Source: an uncultured Clostridia bacterium (lineage in GTDB: Bacteria; Bacillota; Clostridia; Christensenellales; Aristaeellaceae). Taken from it: a stretch of DNA of 64,000 bases. The notes beneath the pieces are model-generated. The model did not search any database. It was not told the DNA's origin and was given only the letters and a program-made list of their open reading frames with translations. Below, piece by piece: positions 55,670 through 62,458 of this stretch. How positions within the stretch are numbered: position 1 is the first letter of the stretch; every line of letters starts with the position of its first letter. The translations under genes were made by a program, and so were the position numbers. Location of the stretch: positions 124,001 through 188,000 of the forward strand of contig CAMJPQ010000001.1 of assembly GCA_946407745.1 (NCBI GenBank), written 5' to 3'.

Positions 55670-56275
55670 TCATACACTCCGAACGGAACAGTCATTGGCG
55701 GCACTGGCCTGCTTCTGTATCACAAAGCAAACAGGAGCGCCGGGACCTGCGTTTAAGAACTCCTGGCGCAGCACGTTGAATTCCTGCGGCTTGAGCGAGG
55801 AGAGAAACGACGTCAGGTTTTCCAGCTCAACGGCACCCTCGCGATGACCGGGATAAACGCAAAGTGTGCATACGCCCATCGGCTCCAGCAGACCAAGCGC
55901 GGCAGCGACTGCCTTTTCAGTGGTGAGCCATTGCGTCGTGATGTGCTTGTCTCCGCCGGGCAGCCAGCCGAGATTGAACACCACACAGCGCACGGACTTC
56001 TGCACAACCTCTGCCATATGCTCATGACCTGTCAGGTGCAATTCACAGCGCTCTGCCATACCTGCTTCTTCAAGGCGCTTTCTTGTTGAACGTACCGCTT
56101 CGGGCTGGATATCAAAGCCGATGACTGAACCCTGCTCGCCGACAAGCTGTGCCAGGCGCAGGGTGTCGTGCCCGTTTCCGAGCGTTGCGTCGATGACGGT
56201 ATCGCCGGCTCTGACCGCGGCCTGCTGTGCTTCTAGGGCCAGATAGCGCGCGGAGCGCAGTTCAAAGTCAGCCAT
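55670..56275 (-). CDS. mnmM: tRNA mnm5s2U methyltransferase MnmM (YtqB family)
   Basis: 201-residue SAM-dependent methyltransferase. DATLGNGHDTLRLA is the SAM-binding motif I, followed by VIGFDIQPEAVRSTRKRL, VFNLGWLPGGDKHITTQ and YPGHREGAVELENL, the pattern of the YtqB/PF06962 family long called putative rRNA methylase. Work on B. subtilis YtqB assigns it as MnmM, which finishes 5-methylaminomethyl-2-thiouridine at the tRNA wobble position. The transfer of function to this protein is by family. It overlaps the pseudouridine synthase gene by eight bases. Confidence 0.85.
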   Translation of the reverse strand: MADFELRSARYLALEAQQAAVRAGDTVIDATLGNGHDTLRLAQLVGEQGSVIGFDIQPEAVRSTRKRLEEAGMAERCELHLTGHEHMAEVVQKSVRCVVFNLGWLPGGDKHITTQWLTTEKAVAAALGLLEPMGVCTLCVYPGHREGAVELENLTSFLSSLKPQEFNVLRQEFLNAGPGAPVCFVIQKQASAANDCSVRSV

Positions 56276-56993
56276 TGCGCGCCATCAGCTTTCTCAGACG
56301 GGCTATTTCAGCCTGCGTCAGATGACGCCACATGCCTCTGGGCAGGTCGCCGAGCTCGATGGGGCCAAAGCCGACACGCTTCAGCGCCGCTACTTTGTAG
56401 CCGACCGCTTCCAGCATGCGGCGAACCTGGCGGTTTCTGCCCTCGTGAATGGTAATGACCAGAGAGGTGTAGATCTCATTCCTGCTCACCAGGCGGACGT
56501 GCGCGGGCGAGGTCAGGCGGTTATCCACCATCACGCCGTTTTTGAGCCGCCGGAGCGCCTCATCCGGCACTTCGCCGATGACGCGCGTGAGGTACAGCTT
56601 CGGTACTTCATTGCTGGGGTGAAGCAGTGCCTGCATCATCTCGCCATCATTGGTGAGGATCAGCAGCCCCTCGCTGTCAAAGTCCAGCCTTCCGACAGGG
56701 AAAAGACGCACAGGGTAGTCACGGAACTTATCCAGTACCGTTGGGCGGCCCTCCGGGTCGCTGACGGTTGTCACCTCACCGATGGGTTTATTGTAGGCCA
56801 GATAATGCTTCTCAGCCTCCATATGAACCGTCTTCCCGTCCACGGTCACGGTATCGGCGTTTTCATCCACCTGCTGGCCCATCTCAGACGACACCTGGCC
56901 GTTGACGGCCACACGTCCCTCGGCGATCATCTTTTCAGCGTTTCGCCTTGAGGCGACCCCGCACAGCGCCAGGTATTTCTGCAGTCGCATCAT
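56268..56993 (-). CDS. RsuA/RluB family pseudouridine synthase
   Basis: 241-residue protein with an N-terminal S4 domain (RLQKYLALCGVASRRNAEKM) and the RsuA-type catalytic domain. The active-site motif is PVGRLDFDSEGLLILTNDG (Asp in GRLD). It continues with YLTRVIGE, IHEGRNRQVRRMLEAVGY and the ending LKRVGFGPIELGDLPRGMWR. It modifies 16S or 23S rRNA. Two ATGs (56993, 56990) follow a GAGG site; the open frame to 57278 is a shadow. It pairs by overlap with mnmM, another RNA modifier. Confidence 0.93.
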   Translation of the reverse strand: MMRLQKYLALCGVASRRNAEKMIAEGRVAVNGQVSSEMGQQVDENADTVTVDGKTVHMEAEKHYLAYNKPIGEVTTVSDPEGRPTVLDKFRDYPVRLFPVGRLDFDSEGLLILTNDGEMMQALLHPSNEVPKLYLTRVIGEVPDEALRRLKNGVMVDNRLTSPAHVRLVSRNEIYTSLVITIHEGRNRQVRRMLEAVGYKVAALKRVGFGPIELGDLPRGMWRHLTQAEIARLRKLMARNG

Positions 56994-57007
56994 TTTTGAT
57001 TCCTCTG

Positions 57008-57562
57008 CTATATCTCTCGGCGGTAAAAATGCAAAAGGCAGGCCCGCTGCTGCAGCGGCTTGGCGCGCTCGCTGTCGGTCAGCGAGAGCGACATACGGTC
57101 CAGACCGTGCACCTGAAAGCCATGATGCTCCAGAAACTGGCACATCACTGGATTGGAATCCGGCACGGCACAATGCATACCACCCATTTTTCTGCTCTCG
57201 GAGAAGGCGGCGCAGGCGTTCAGAAGAGCAGTGCCTGTGCCCTGCCTGCGGTGCTGTACATCTACGCGGATATCGCACAGCTCAGCCCAGCCGTTCTGTG
57301 TGGCGGCAATCAGGGCGATACCGACCACACGCCTGTCCTCAATGGCTGAGAAAAGGCCGCACCGCGCCGGCTCATGCAAAAGCCAGAGGCGGGCCTCTTC
57401 CGTCGGATGGAAAACCCGCCACTGTGCATGGACAGACGGCTGATAGCTGAGCGAAAAGCCGGAATAGCCGACCCGCACGGTGACTTCATCGCCGCAGAGC
57501 ACCTGGTCCGCAATCAGCAAGCCGTTCAGCTCATTCTGCGCAACAGGACGGACTTCCAGCAT
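57008..57562 (-). CDS. GNAT family N-acetyltransferase
   Basis: 184-residue acetyltransferase. The acetyl-CoA motif A is IRVDVQHRRQGTGTALLNACAA, preceded by VVGIALIAATQNGWAEL, and followed by VMCQFLEHHGFQVHGLD (motif B). The N-terminal ~80 residues are variable. The acceptor substrate cannot be predicted. It lies 14 bases before the RsuA-type gene and 13 bases after the nucleotidyltransferase gene, probably in one transcript. Confidence 0.87.
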   Translation of the reverse strand: MLEVRPVAQNELNGLLIADQVLCGDEVTVRVGYSGFSLSYQPSVHAQWRVFHPTEEARLWLLHEPARCGLFSAIEDRRVVGIALIAATQNGWAELCDIRVDVQHRRQGTGTALLNACAAFSESRKMGGMHCAVPDSNPVMCQFLEHHGFQVHGLDRMSLSLTDSERAKPLQQRACLLHFYRREI

Positions 57563-57575
57563 GTCCGTACCCTCC

Positions 57576-58496
57576 TCATGCCCAAAGTCCCATGGGGTAA
57601 AGCCCTTCCCCGGTCATTTGCGCCAGGGCGGACATGACCTCTGCTCTGTCCGCATGGTATGTAACACCGTACCATTTGTCAGGGCTGCGGAGCACCTCCA
57701 CTTCCGCCTTCCCCTGCGCGACAAGCGCATCGACAGCGGAGGGCAGGTAAAACTCAGCTTTCAGCGGGTTTTCCTTCAGTGACTGCTCCAGAAACAGCGG
57801 AAACATATTCTCTAGTTCGTCCATGAAGCGGCGCGGAAAGCCCCACAGATTCATGCTGACCACAGTGTCGCGCGCGAGGAGATTGTAGGTCTGCCCATCC
57901 AGCGTGTACAGAGGGCCGTCGCAGCTCTCGACAATATGCGTGGTTTCTGTGATTTTGCGGAGAAAGCCCTCCCCGTCGACCTCGCAGATGCCCCTTGATA
58001 CATATCCGATGGGAGTGGTGGTTTTGTCCAGACGATAGCCCACCATCATGCAATGCAGCTTTTCCTGCTCCTGCGGCTTTGTCAGCGACTGATAGGCAAG
58101 CCTGAAAGCCTCCGTGCCGTAATAATCATCCGCGTTGATCGCCATGAAAGGCGCATCAATCAGATCACGGCAGCACAGCACTGCATGGCCGGTCCCCCAT
58201 GGCTTCACCCGGCCGGCAGGCACGGCGAAGGACTCTGGCAGCCTGTCGATATCCTGGAAGGCGTACCGCACTTCCATGTGCGCGGACACGGGATCACCGA
58301 CCAGCTTCCGGAAATCTGCTTCCATCTCCCGCTTGATGACAAAAATGACCCGCCTGAAACCGGCGCGCTTTGCGTCAAAGATAGAATAATGAAGGATTAC
58401 TTCACCGCGGGGTCCAACCGGATCCATCTGCTTCAGCCCGCCGTAGCGGCTGCCCATGCCTGCCGCCATGATGACAAGAATCGGTTCATTTTGCAT
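57576..58496 (-). CDS. Sugar-1-phosphate nucleotidyltransferase
   Basis: 306-residue GT-A-like NTP transferase. The N-terminus VIMAAGMGSRYGGLKQMDPVG is the pyrophosphorylase nucleotide loop, with PWGTGHAVLCCRDLIDAPFMAINADDYYG holding the base-binding and metal-binding Asp residues. A conserved NLWGFPRRFMDELE segment follows. It should couple a sugar 1-phosphate to a nucleotide; which sugar and base are unknown. It overlaps the upstream kinase gene by 11 bases, so kinase and pyrophosphorylase probably act in sequence. Confidence 0.85.
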   Translation of the reverse strand: MQNEPILVIMAAGMGSRYGGLKQMDPVGPRGEVILHYSIFDAKRAGFRRVIFVIKREMEADFRKLVGDPVSAHMEVRYAFQDIDRLPESFAVPAGRVKPWGTGHAVLCCRDLIDAPFMAINADDYYGTEAFRLAYQSLTKPQEQEKLHCMMVGYRLDKTTTPIGYVSRGICEVDGEGFLRKITETTHIVESCDGPLYTLDGQTYNLLARDTVVSMNLWGFPRRFMDELENMFPLFLEQSLKENPLKAEFYLPSAVDALVAQGKAEVEVLRSPDKWYGVTYHADRAEVMSALAQMTGEGLYPMGLWA

Positions 58497-59589
58497 CGCT
58501 AGTTTCCTCTCTGATCAGGTTTGGAGAGAGCTTGTCCTCCATGTCACACAACAGCGCAAACTGGCACCGCGCGCGGGCCAGATTATCATCCTGGCGCTGT
58601 ATGTGGAAATAGACATCACCGCTCAGGTAGTCCGCCAGGAAGCGCATGCCGCACTCGTAGGTCATCATCCACGCGCCGATGGGCAGCGAATCGATTTCCG
58701 CACGGGTGAACAAACTGCCCGCCTCCTGCAGGTACCCTTCAAGGTAAGCCTGATAAAGCGGCTCGCTAAAGTGAACACGGGACAGATCTCGCTCGTCCTC
58801 CGGCGCGGTGTTCGCGCCGAAGCGGATTGCGTCTCCAAAGTCATAAGCGGCCAGCCCGGGCATGACAGTGTCCAGATCAACCACGCAAAGCGCTTTGCCG
58901 GTTTTCGCGTCCATAAGGACATTATTCAGCTTGGTATCGTTATGGGTGACCCTCAGCGGAAGTCTCCCCTCCTCCGCCTGACGCAGCAGCGTATTGGCAT
59001 ACGTCGCCCGCTCCAGCACGAAACGTATTTCGCTGTCGGCCAGGGCGCTTCTTCCCGCACTGTCCTTCTTCAGCGCCGAGCAGAACTGCCTGACGCGGTC
59101 AGGCGTGTTGTGGAAGGCTGGAATCGTCTCATAAAGGCTGCCTGCATTCAGGTCTGCCAAATCTCCCTGAAAGCGTCCGAAAGCCCTGCCGGCCTCACGG
59201 AAAACTGCCTCATTTTCCACACGCTGATAGGTCACGGAATCCGGAATAAAGAGGTAGGCCCGCCAGCAGGCGCTCTCTTCGTCCATCTCGCAGCTGTCAC
59301 CGGACAGGGAGGGCAGCAGGCTCAGGCACTCCCGCTTGGTATCCCCACCGCGCCTTTCCACCGCCTTGCGGAGATGACCGGTCACCAGTGCCACGTTCTG
59401 CATCACCTGCAGCGGCTCATGAAAGGCCACCGGAGAGATGCGCTGAAGGATCACGGCTTCCCCGCTGTTTTTCAGTGTCACCCGGAAGGTATGGTTGATG
59501 TGGCCTTCACCGTAGGGGGCCAACGTATCCATCTCTCCTGGCAATACAAAACGCCGCGCCATCTGTGCGGCCCTCTCGATCATGCCCAT
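58486..59589 (-). CDS. Sugar 1-kinase, N-acetylhexosamine kinase (NahK)-like
   Basis: 367-residue kinase of the aminoglycoside phosphotransferase fold. The catalytic loop is VTHNDTKLNNVLMD (Asp), and the metal-binding segment is LCVVDLDTVMPGLAAYDFGD. Both match N-acetylhexosamine 1-kinases of the lacto-N-biose pathway. The N-terminal YGEGHINHTFRVTL resembles the nucleotide loop. It would phosphorylate a free hexosamine or related sugar at C1. The start 59589 follows a GGCGGTGA site; 59583 is an alternative. The gene begins the transcript that includes the nucleotidyltransferase. Confidence 0.82.
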   Translation of the reverse strand: MGMIERAAQMARRFVLPGEMDTLAPYGEGHINHTFRVTLKNSGEAVILQRISPVAFHEPLQVMQNVALVTGHLRKAVERRGGDTKRECLSLLPSLSGDSCEMDEESACWRAYLFIPDSVTYQRVENEAVFREAGRAFGRFQGDLADLNAGSLYETIPAFHNTPDRVRQFCSALKKDSAGRSALADSEIRFVLERATYANTLLRQAEEGRLPLRVTHNDTKLNNVLMDAKTGKALCVVDLDTVMPGLAAYDFGDAIRFGANTAPEDERDLSRVHFSEPLYQAYLEGYLQEAGSLFTRAEIDSLPIGAWMMTYECGMRFLADYLSGDVYFHIQRQDDNLARARCQFALLCDMEDKLSPNLIREETSDAK

Positions 59590-59664
59590 GCAATCACCGC
59601 CTTTGTATGCTGGATGCGCAATCATCATACGCTATTTGCGGCAAAAAAGCAAGGGAAGTTGTGT

Positions 59665-59693
59665 TTGCAATTCTGCCCGGTCTCGTGTATACT
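59665..59693 (+). promoter_or_regulatory. Promoter of the reverse rubrerythrin gene
   Basis: TTGCAA (59665-59670), a 17-base spacer and TATACT (59688-59693), ~50 bases before the start. Confidence 0.65.
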
Positions 59694-59744
59694 GTAGTCA
59701 GTCAGCAGTGCTGTTCAAGGCGCTGCGGAGAAAGGAGAAAAAAT

Positions 59745-60287
59745 ATGAAGTGGGTTTGCAGTGTTTGCGGTTATGTTTATGAGGGCGAGCAGCCGCCGGA
59801 AAAGTGCCCTGTCTGCAAGGCACCGGCTTCCAAGTTCATCAAGCAGGACAGTGAAAAGGTGTGGGCTGCGGAGCATGTTGTGGGCGTGGCTTCTGATGCG
59901 CCAGAGGAGATCAAGAACGGCCTGCGCGAAATGTTCAGCGGTGAGTGCAGCGAGGTGGGCATGTATCTGGCCATGAGCCGCGTCGCCATCCGCGAAGGTT
60001 ATCCGGAGATCGGCGCTTTCTTTGAAAAAGCAGCCATGGAAGAAGCCTGGCATGCAGCGCATTTTGCCGAGCTGCTGGGTGAGGTGGTCACCGACTCCAC
60101 TAAGAAGAACCTTGAGCTGCGCGCCGACGCGGAATACGGCGCCACCCAAGGCCGCGCCGACCTGGCCAAGAAGGCCAAGGCGCTGAATCTGGACGCTATC
60201 CATGACATAGTCCATGAAATTGGTAGGGACGAGGCTCGTCATGGAAAGGGCTTTGAGGGCCTGCTGAAGCGGTATTTCGGGAAGTAA
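59745..60287 (+). CDS. Reverse rubrerythrin (NADH peroxidase type)
   Basis: 180-residue non-haem di-iron protein with the domains in reversed order. A rubredoxin domain comes first (CSVCGYVYEGEQPPEKCPVC, residues 5-24, four Fe-binding cysteines). A ferritin-like four-helix domain follows, with SGECSEVGMYLAM, EKAAMEEAWHAAHFAELL and DEARHGKG supplying the iron ligands. Such proteins reduce hydrogen peroxide in anaerobes. The ATG at 59745 has AAGGAG upstream and begins at the rubredoxin motif; the longer open frame is not used. The last 21 codons (60222-60287) recur in three diverged copies downstream, so the 3' end of this gene appears to be an integration site. Confidence 0.94.
   Translation: MKWVCSVCGYVYEGEQPPEKCPVCKAPASKFIKQDSEKVWAAEHVVGVASDAPEEIKNGLREMFSGECSEVGMYLAMSRVAIREGYPEIGAFFEKAAMEEAWHAAHFAELLGEVVTDSTKKNLELRADAEYGATQGRADLAKKAKALNLDAIHDIVHEIGRDEARHGKGFEGLLKRYFGK
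60222..60287 (+). repeat. Rubrerythrin-tail repeat, copy A (gene end)
   Basis: The last 21 codons and stop of the rubrerythrin gene, including RHGKGFEGLLKRYFGK. It is the reference for copies B, C and D. Confidence 0.95.
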
Positions 60288-60303
60288 TCCATTGCGGTTT
60301 CTG

Positions 60304-60331
60304 CGGAGCGGCTTTGCTGCCGCTCCGTTTT
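60304..60331 (+). terminator. Intrinsic terminator of the rubrerythrin gene
   Basis: CGGAGCGGC (60304-60312) and GCCGCTCCG (60319-60327) form a 9-bp stem followed by TTTT. Confidence 0.85.
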
Positions 60332-60396
60332 CAAGTGCAGCTTGTTTTTCTTCCTGATACATTAAGCACCGGCCCATTCCTTTTCTTTCCACATCC

Positions 60397-60405
60397 TGTT
60401 ATGAT
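60397..60405 (+). promoter_or_regulatory. Extended -10 promoter of the XRE regulator
   Basis: TGTTATGAT is a TGn-extended -10 element 25 bases before the regulator start; the -35 is weak. An AAGGGAGGGG ribosome-binding site lies between. Confidence 0.45.
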
Positions 60406-60429
60406 GATCCCGAAAGGGAGGGGTTCAAC

Positions 60430-60963
60430 ATGAATCTGAATTCGAAATTGATGGGATCATACCTGCAGACGGAACGAAAAAAGATGGGAATGACGCAGTC
60501 CGAGCTTTCCGAAAAGCTGAATGTCAGCCCGCAGGCCGTATCAAACTGGGAACGGGGCGAAACGCTTCCGGATGTCTCCGTGCTGCTGGACCTGGCTGAA
60601 ACGCTGCGCTGCTCCGTTGACGCGATCCTTTCCGGCGGCAAAGGCTGCGGCGGTTTTCGAAGACACGTCACGGTGGCACAGATGCAGGAAGCCTTGTCTT
60701 CGCTGGACCGCATCGGCGAGCTTTTGGGCCGGGATCATTTTATCTACCAGTGCATCATCGACGCGCTGAACGCGCGCATGAACACCACCATCGAGGTATC
60801 TTTCTCCGACCCGCATGTTTTCGACGTGTTCACGATCGAATTTCTGCTGGCGTGCATCGGGAACGGCGATTATGTCGATCCAAAGGATGTGGAAGCACAT
60901 CTTCCGCCAAGCAAGGCACGCGATTACCTGTTGAAATCCATGCAGGAACACGGTATACGCTGA
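60430..60963 (+). CDS. XRE family transcriptional regulator
   Basis: 177-residue protein with an N-terminal Cro/C1-type helix-turn-helix (MGSYLQTERKKMGMTQSELS, then NVSPQAVSNWERGETLPD, residues ~8-60). The C-terminal ~115 residues (from GGFRRHVTVAQMQEALSSLD onward) are an unrecognised effector or dimerisation part. A strong GGGAGGGG site precedes the ATG. The gene sits between rubrerythrin-tail copies A and B and its TGA is directly followed by copy B. This suggests it came with an integrated element, possibly as its regulator. Confidence 0.88.
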   Translation: MNLNSKLMGSYLQTERKKMGMTQSELSEKLNVSPQAVSNWERGETLPDVSVLLDLAETLRCSVDAILSGGKGCGGFRRHVTVAQMQEALSSLDRIGELLGRDHFIYQCIIDALNARMNTTIEVSFSDPHVFDVFTIEFLLACIGNGDYVDPKDVEAHLPPSKARDYLLKSMQEHGIR

Positions 60964-61014
60964 CGGCACGGCAACGCCTTCAAGAACCTGCTGAAGAGGT
61001 ATTTCGGAAAGTGA
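60964..61014 (+). repeat. Rubrerythrin-tail repeat, copy B
   Basis: Starts immediately after the stop of the XRE gene and would read RHGNAFKNLLKRYFGK then TGA. It matches copy A at 37 of 48 aligned bases and 12 of 16 residues. It is more diverged than copies C and D. It ends exactly at the stop codon and runs into a canonical terminator, like the end of a real rubrerythrin gene. Confidence 0.9.
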
Positions 61015-61038
61015 AAGCCCCGCTGCGCGGGGCTTTTT
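61014..61038 (+). terminator. Terminator directly after tail copy B
   Basis: AAAGCCCCGC (61014-61023), a TGC loop and GCGGGGCTTT (61027-61036) with a T-run to 61038. It starts within the stop codon of copy B. Confidence 0.9.
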
Positions 61039-61081
61039 GGGGAGTGACCTGTGAGGGATCACTCCTTTTTCTTTGGTCTTT

Positions 61082-61658
61082 GGTGTACGAATGTTGTACC
61101 AAGCCGTCACGCCCATGCCGCAAACAAGAGCAAAACGGTCAAAAGTTGTACTTCCAAAATGTTGTACCCTTTTGCAGTGCCATTGTAGTACAGTTCAGAA
61201 AGATAGTCCACCACATCAGTACTGCTGATTTCATCAATGTACCTATTGCCGAATCGGTCCCGCAGATGATTCTCCCAAAGGCTGTCCTGTTTGCGGATAG
61301 TCATGTAGGCGCGATCCTTACGACCTTCAGCGCAGAGCTCTGAAAACACTTCCTTCACCAATTTGCGGACTGGCTTTGGCTTGGCAGTTTTTTCTGTTCG
61401 CAAAGCGACAATTGCTGCATCCCTGGCGGCAATGGCTTCACGCTTGGTTTTGAAGCGGTTTCCAAACTCATCAGTGCATTTCTTTCGCCCAATCCTCTTG
61501 CCATCGATACGAACGACAAATCGGTATTCCCAGTAGCTATTCTCCTTTTGGTAGACACAAGCGCCATTTTGATTTGACATGTTTTCACCTTCCATGTTGT
61601 ACTAAAAGGTGTACTTAACACGATTGGAAGATGCTTTTGAGTAGTAGAACAGTTGTAC
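61082..61658 (+). repeat. Seven GKTGTAC heptamers flanking the integrase fragment
   Basis: Same-strand heptamers GTTGTAC at 61093, 61145, 61161, 61596 and 61652, and GGTGTAC at 61082 and 61608. They cluster on both sides of the integrase fragment and are absent from its conserved coding part. Arrays like this beside an integrase gene are typical of arm-type recombinase binding sites; the role is inferred. Confidence 0.6.
61107..61580 (-). pseudogene. Truncated tyrosine recombinase (phage/ICE integrase), catalytic domain missing
   Basis: 157 codons. Residues ~1-65 are an AP2-like arm DNA-binding domain (YWEYRFVVRIDGKRIGRKKC, then FKTKREAIAARDAAIVALR). Residues ~70-130 are the SAM-like core-binding domain (VKEVFSELCAEGRKDRAYMT, then WENHLRDRFGNRYIDEISST, DVVDYLSELYYNGTAKGY). 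The whole C-terminal catalytic domain with its R-H-R-Y residues is absent. The last ~20 residues (NILEVQLLTVLLLFAAWA) look like translation of the heptamer-containing region, so a deletion has joined the gene to its own attachment arm. ATG 61580 has AAGGTGA upstream. The C-terminal end faces tail copy B, as expected for an integrase next to its attachment site. Confidence 0.82.
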
Positions 61659-61705
61659 CAAAGATGTAGAAAAGATGTTAGCAAGTTGCTTGAAAGAAGC
61701 CAGCG

Positions 61706-61734
61706 TTGACATCCGTCTACAATTCCCTTATAAT
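61706..61734 (+). promoter_or_regulatory. Perfect consensus sigma-A promoter in the integration region
   Basis: TTGACA (61706-61711), exactly 17 bases, then TATAAT (61729-61734). It points toward tail copy C and the membrane-protein gene at 61987. The -10 lies within one arm of the inverted repeat at 61723-61780. Confidence 0.8.
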
Positions 61735-61780
61735 ATAGATGAAGAAGTCCGCGATTTCTTCAATCTATATTATGAGGGAA
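61723..61780. repeat. Near-perfect 24/25-base inverted repeat
   Basis: The arms at 61723-61746 and 61756-61780 are complementary over 24-25 bases apart from one mismatch and one extra base, around a 9-base loop. The arms start TTCCCT and end AGGGAA. It contains the -10 box of the promoter just described. It may be a miniature element end pair or an operator. Confidence 0.75.
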
Positions 61781-61827
61781 GCGCTTCCGATGGTGCATGG
61801 ATTACTTTCCGAAGTATCTTCAGTCAC

Positions 61828-61859
61828 CCTCCCCGAGGGGCGTCAGCCCCTCGGGGAGG
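61828..61859. repeat. GC-rich 14-bp perfect palindrome
   Basis: CCTCCCCGAGGGGC (61828-61841), GTCA loop, GCCCCTCGGGGAGG (61846-61859). It abuts tail copy C. It has no T-run, so it is not a standard terminator. The CCCCGAGGGG core recurs in the hairpin at 53555-53572. Confidence 0.8.
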
Positions 61860-61923
61860 AAGGGACGAAGCCCGGCACGGCAAGGGCTTTGAAGGACTGC
61901 TGAAGAGGTATTTCGGGAAATAA
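61858..61923 (+). repeat. Rubrerythrin-tail repeat, copy C
   Basis: Encodes exactly the same 21 residues plus TAA as copy A but differs at 10 of 66 bases, every difference being synonymous. That pattern points to a 3' end taken from another functional rubrerythrin gene, not a recent duplication. The 82-codon open frame from 61675 that ends in it is a chance fusion. Confidence 0.95.
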
Positions 61924-61986
61924 TTGACTGACTGGCGGCAGAAGAATCGTATTTCTGCCCACAGTTCTCATCTCCATGGGAGAGTG

Positions 61987-62370
61987 ATGCACATGGAACA
62001 GAAGTGGCTGTTTCCTTTGGCATGCGCTGCCAATCTGGCTCTGCTCTCCGTTTGCCTGCTGTATCGTGGCGGCGCTCCACTCATCATGGCGCTCATGCCG
62101 CCGTTGCACATGCTGCTGTTTTTGCTGAATATGAAAGCAAGCAAGCGATGGTGGCAAGTCATTTCGTTGGGCGTTATGCACATCGCCGTCACCTTTTGTA
62201 CTCTTCAGCAATCATCCTGGCTGTATTTCCACTATATCGTGGATGATGCGGAAGGCCGTGCTGTTGCCTGGCTGGAGTGCGTCGTTGGAGTGGGCTTGAC
62301 AGCCGTCTTGCTGATTGTATCGCTGATCTGGTTCGCTGCGAAACAGCGAAAAAGCAGAGTCAACAATTGA
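61987..62370 (+). CDS. Small four-span membrane protein, function unknown
   Basis: 127 residues with four hydrophobic segments (WLFPLACAANLALLSVCLLY, PLIMALMPPLHMLLFLLNM, WQVISLGVMHIAVTFCTL, VVGVGLTAVLLIVSLIWFAA) and a basic tail (AKQRKSRVNN). A GGGAG site precedes ATG 61987 and ATG 61993; the latter has better spacing. The frame opens at TTG 61924 right after copy C, but that part is unlikely to be translated. The gene lies between tail copies C and D and may be cargo of an integrated element, transcribed from the consensus promoter at 61706. I do not recognise the family. Confidence 0.7.
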   Translation: MHMEQKWLFPLACAANLALLSVCLLYRGGAPLIMALMPPLHMLLFLLNMKASKRWWQVISLGVMHIAVTFCTLQQSSWLYFHYIVDDAEGRAVAWLECVVGVGLTAVLLIVSLIWFAAKQRKSRVNN

Positions 62371-62376
62371 ATGACC

Positions 62377-62424
62377 CGTCACGGAAAGGGGTTTGAGGGG
62401 CTGCTGAAGCGGTATTTCGGGAGG
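62377..62424 (+). repeat. Rubrerythrin-tail repeat, copy D
   Basis: Reads RHGKGFEGLLKRYFG and then Arg in place of the final Lys. It matches copy A at 44 of 48 bases. It begins seven bases after the stop of the membrane-protein gene. The stop codon is not kept at the matching place, so this copy has lost the rubrerythrin end. Confidence 0.92.
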
Positions 62425-62458
62425 TTATTCTCTGAATTGAATAAAGGAGTGATGTAAA

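Noticed and set aside
60430..61014. Read-through of the XRE gene's TGA into tail copy B (selenoprotein or recoding)
   Set aside because: Copy B makes sense as an attachment-site remnant, other copies occur with no gene in frame, and no recoding element was seen.
61675..61923. 82-codon open frame ending in the rubrerythrin tail, as a gene
   Set aside because: It crosses an inverted repeat and a GC palindrome, has no ribosome-binding site at its start, and only its last 21 codons look coding; these are the repeat itself.
60222..62424. CRISPR array or tandem repeat
   Set aside because: Repeats are too few, too far apart, diverged and coding in origin.
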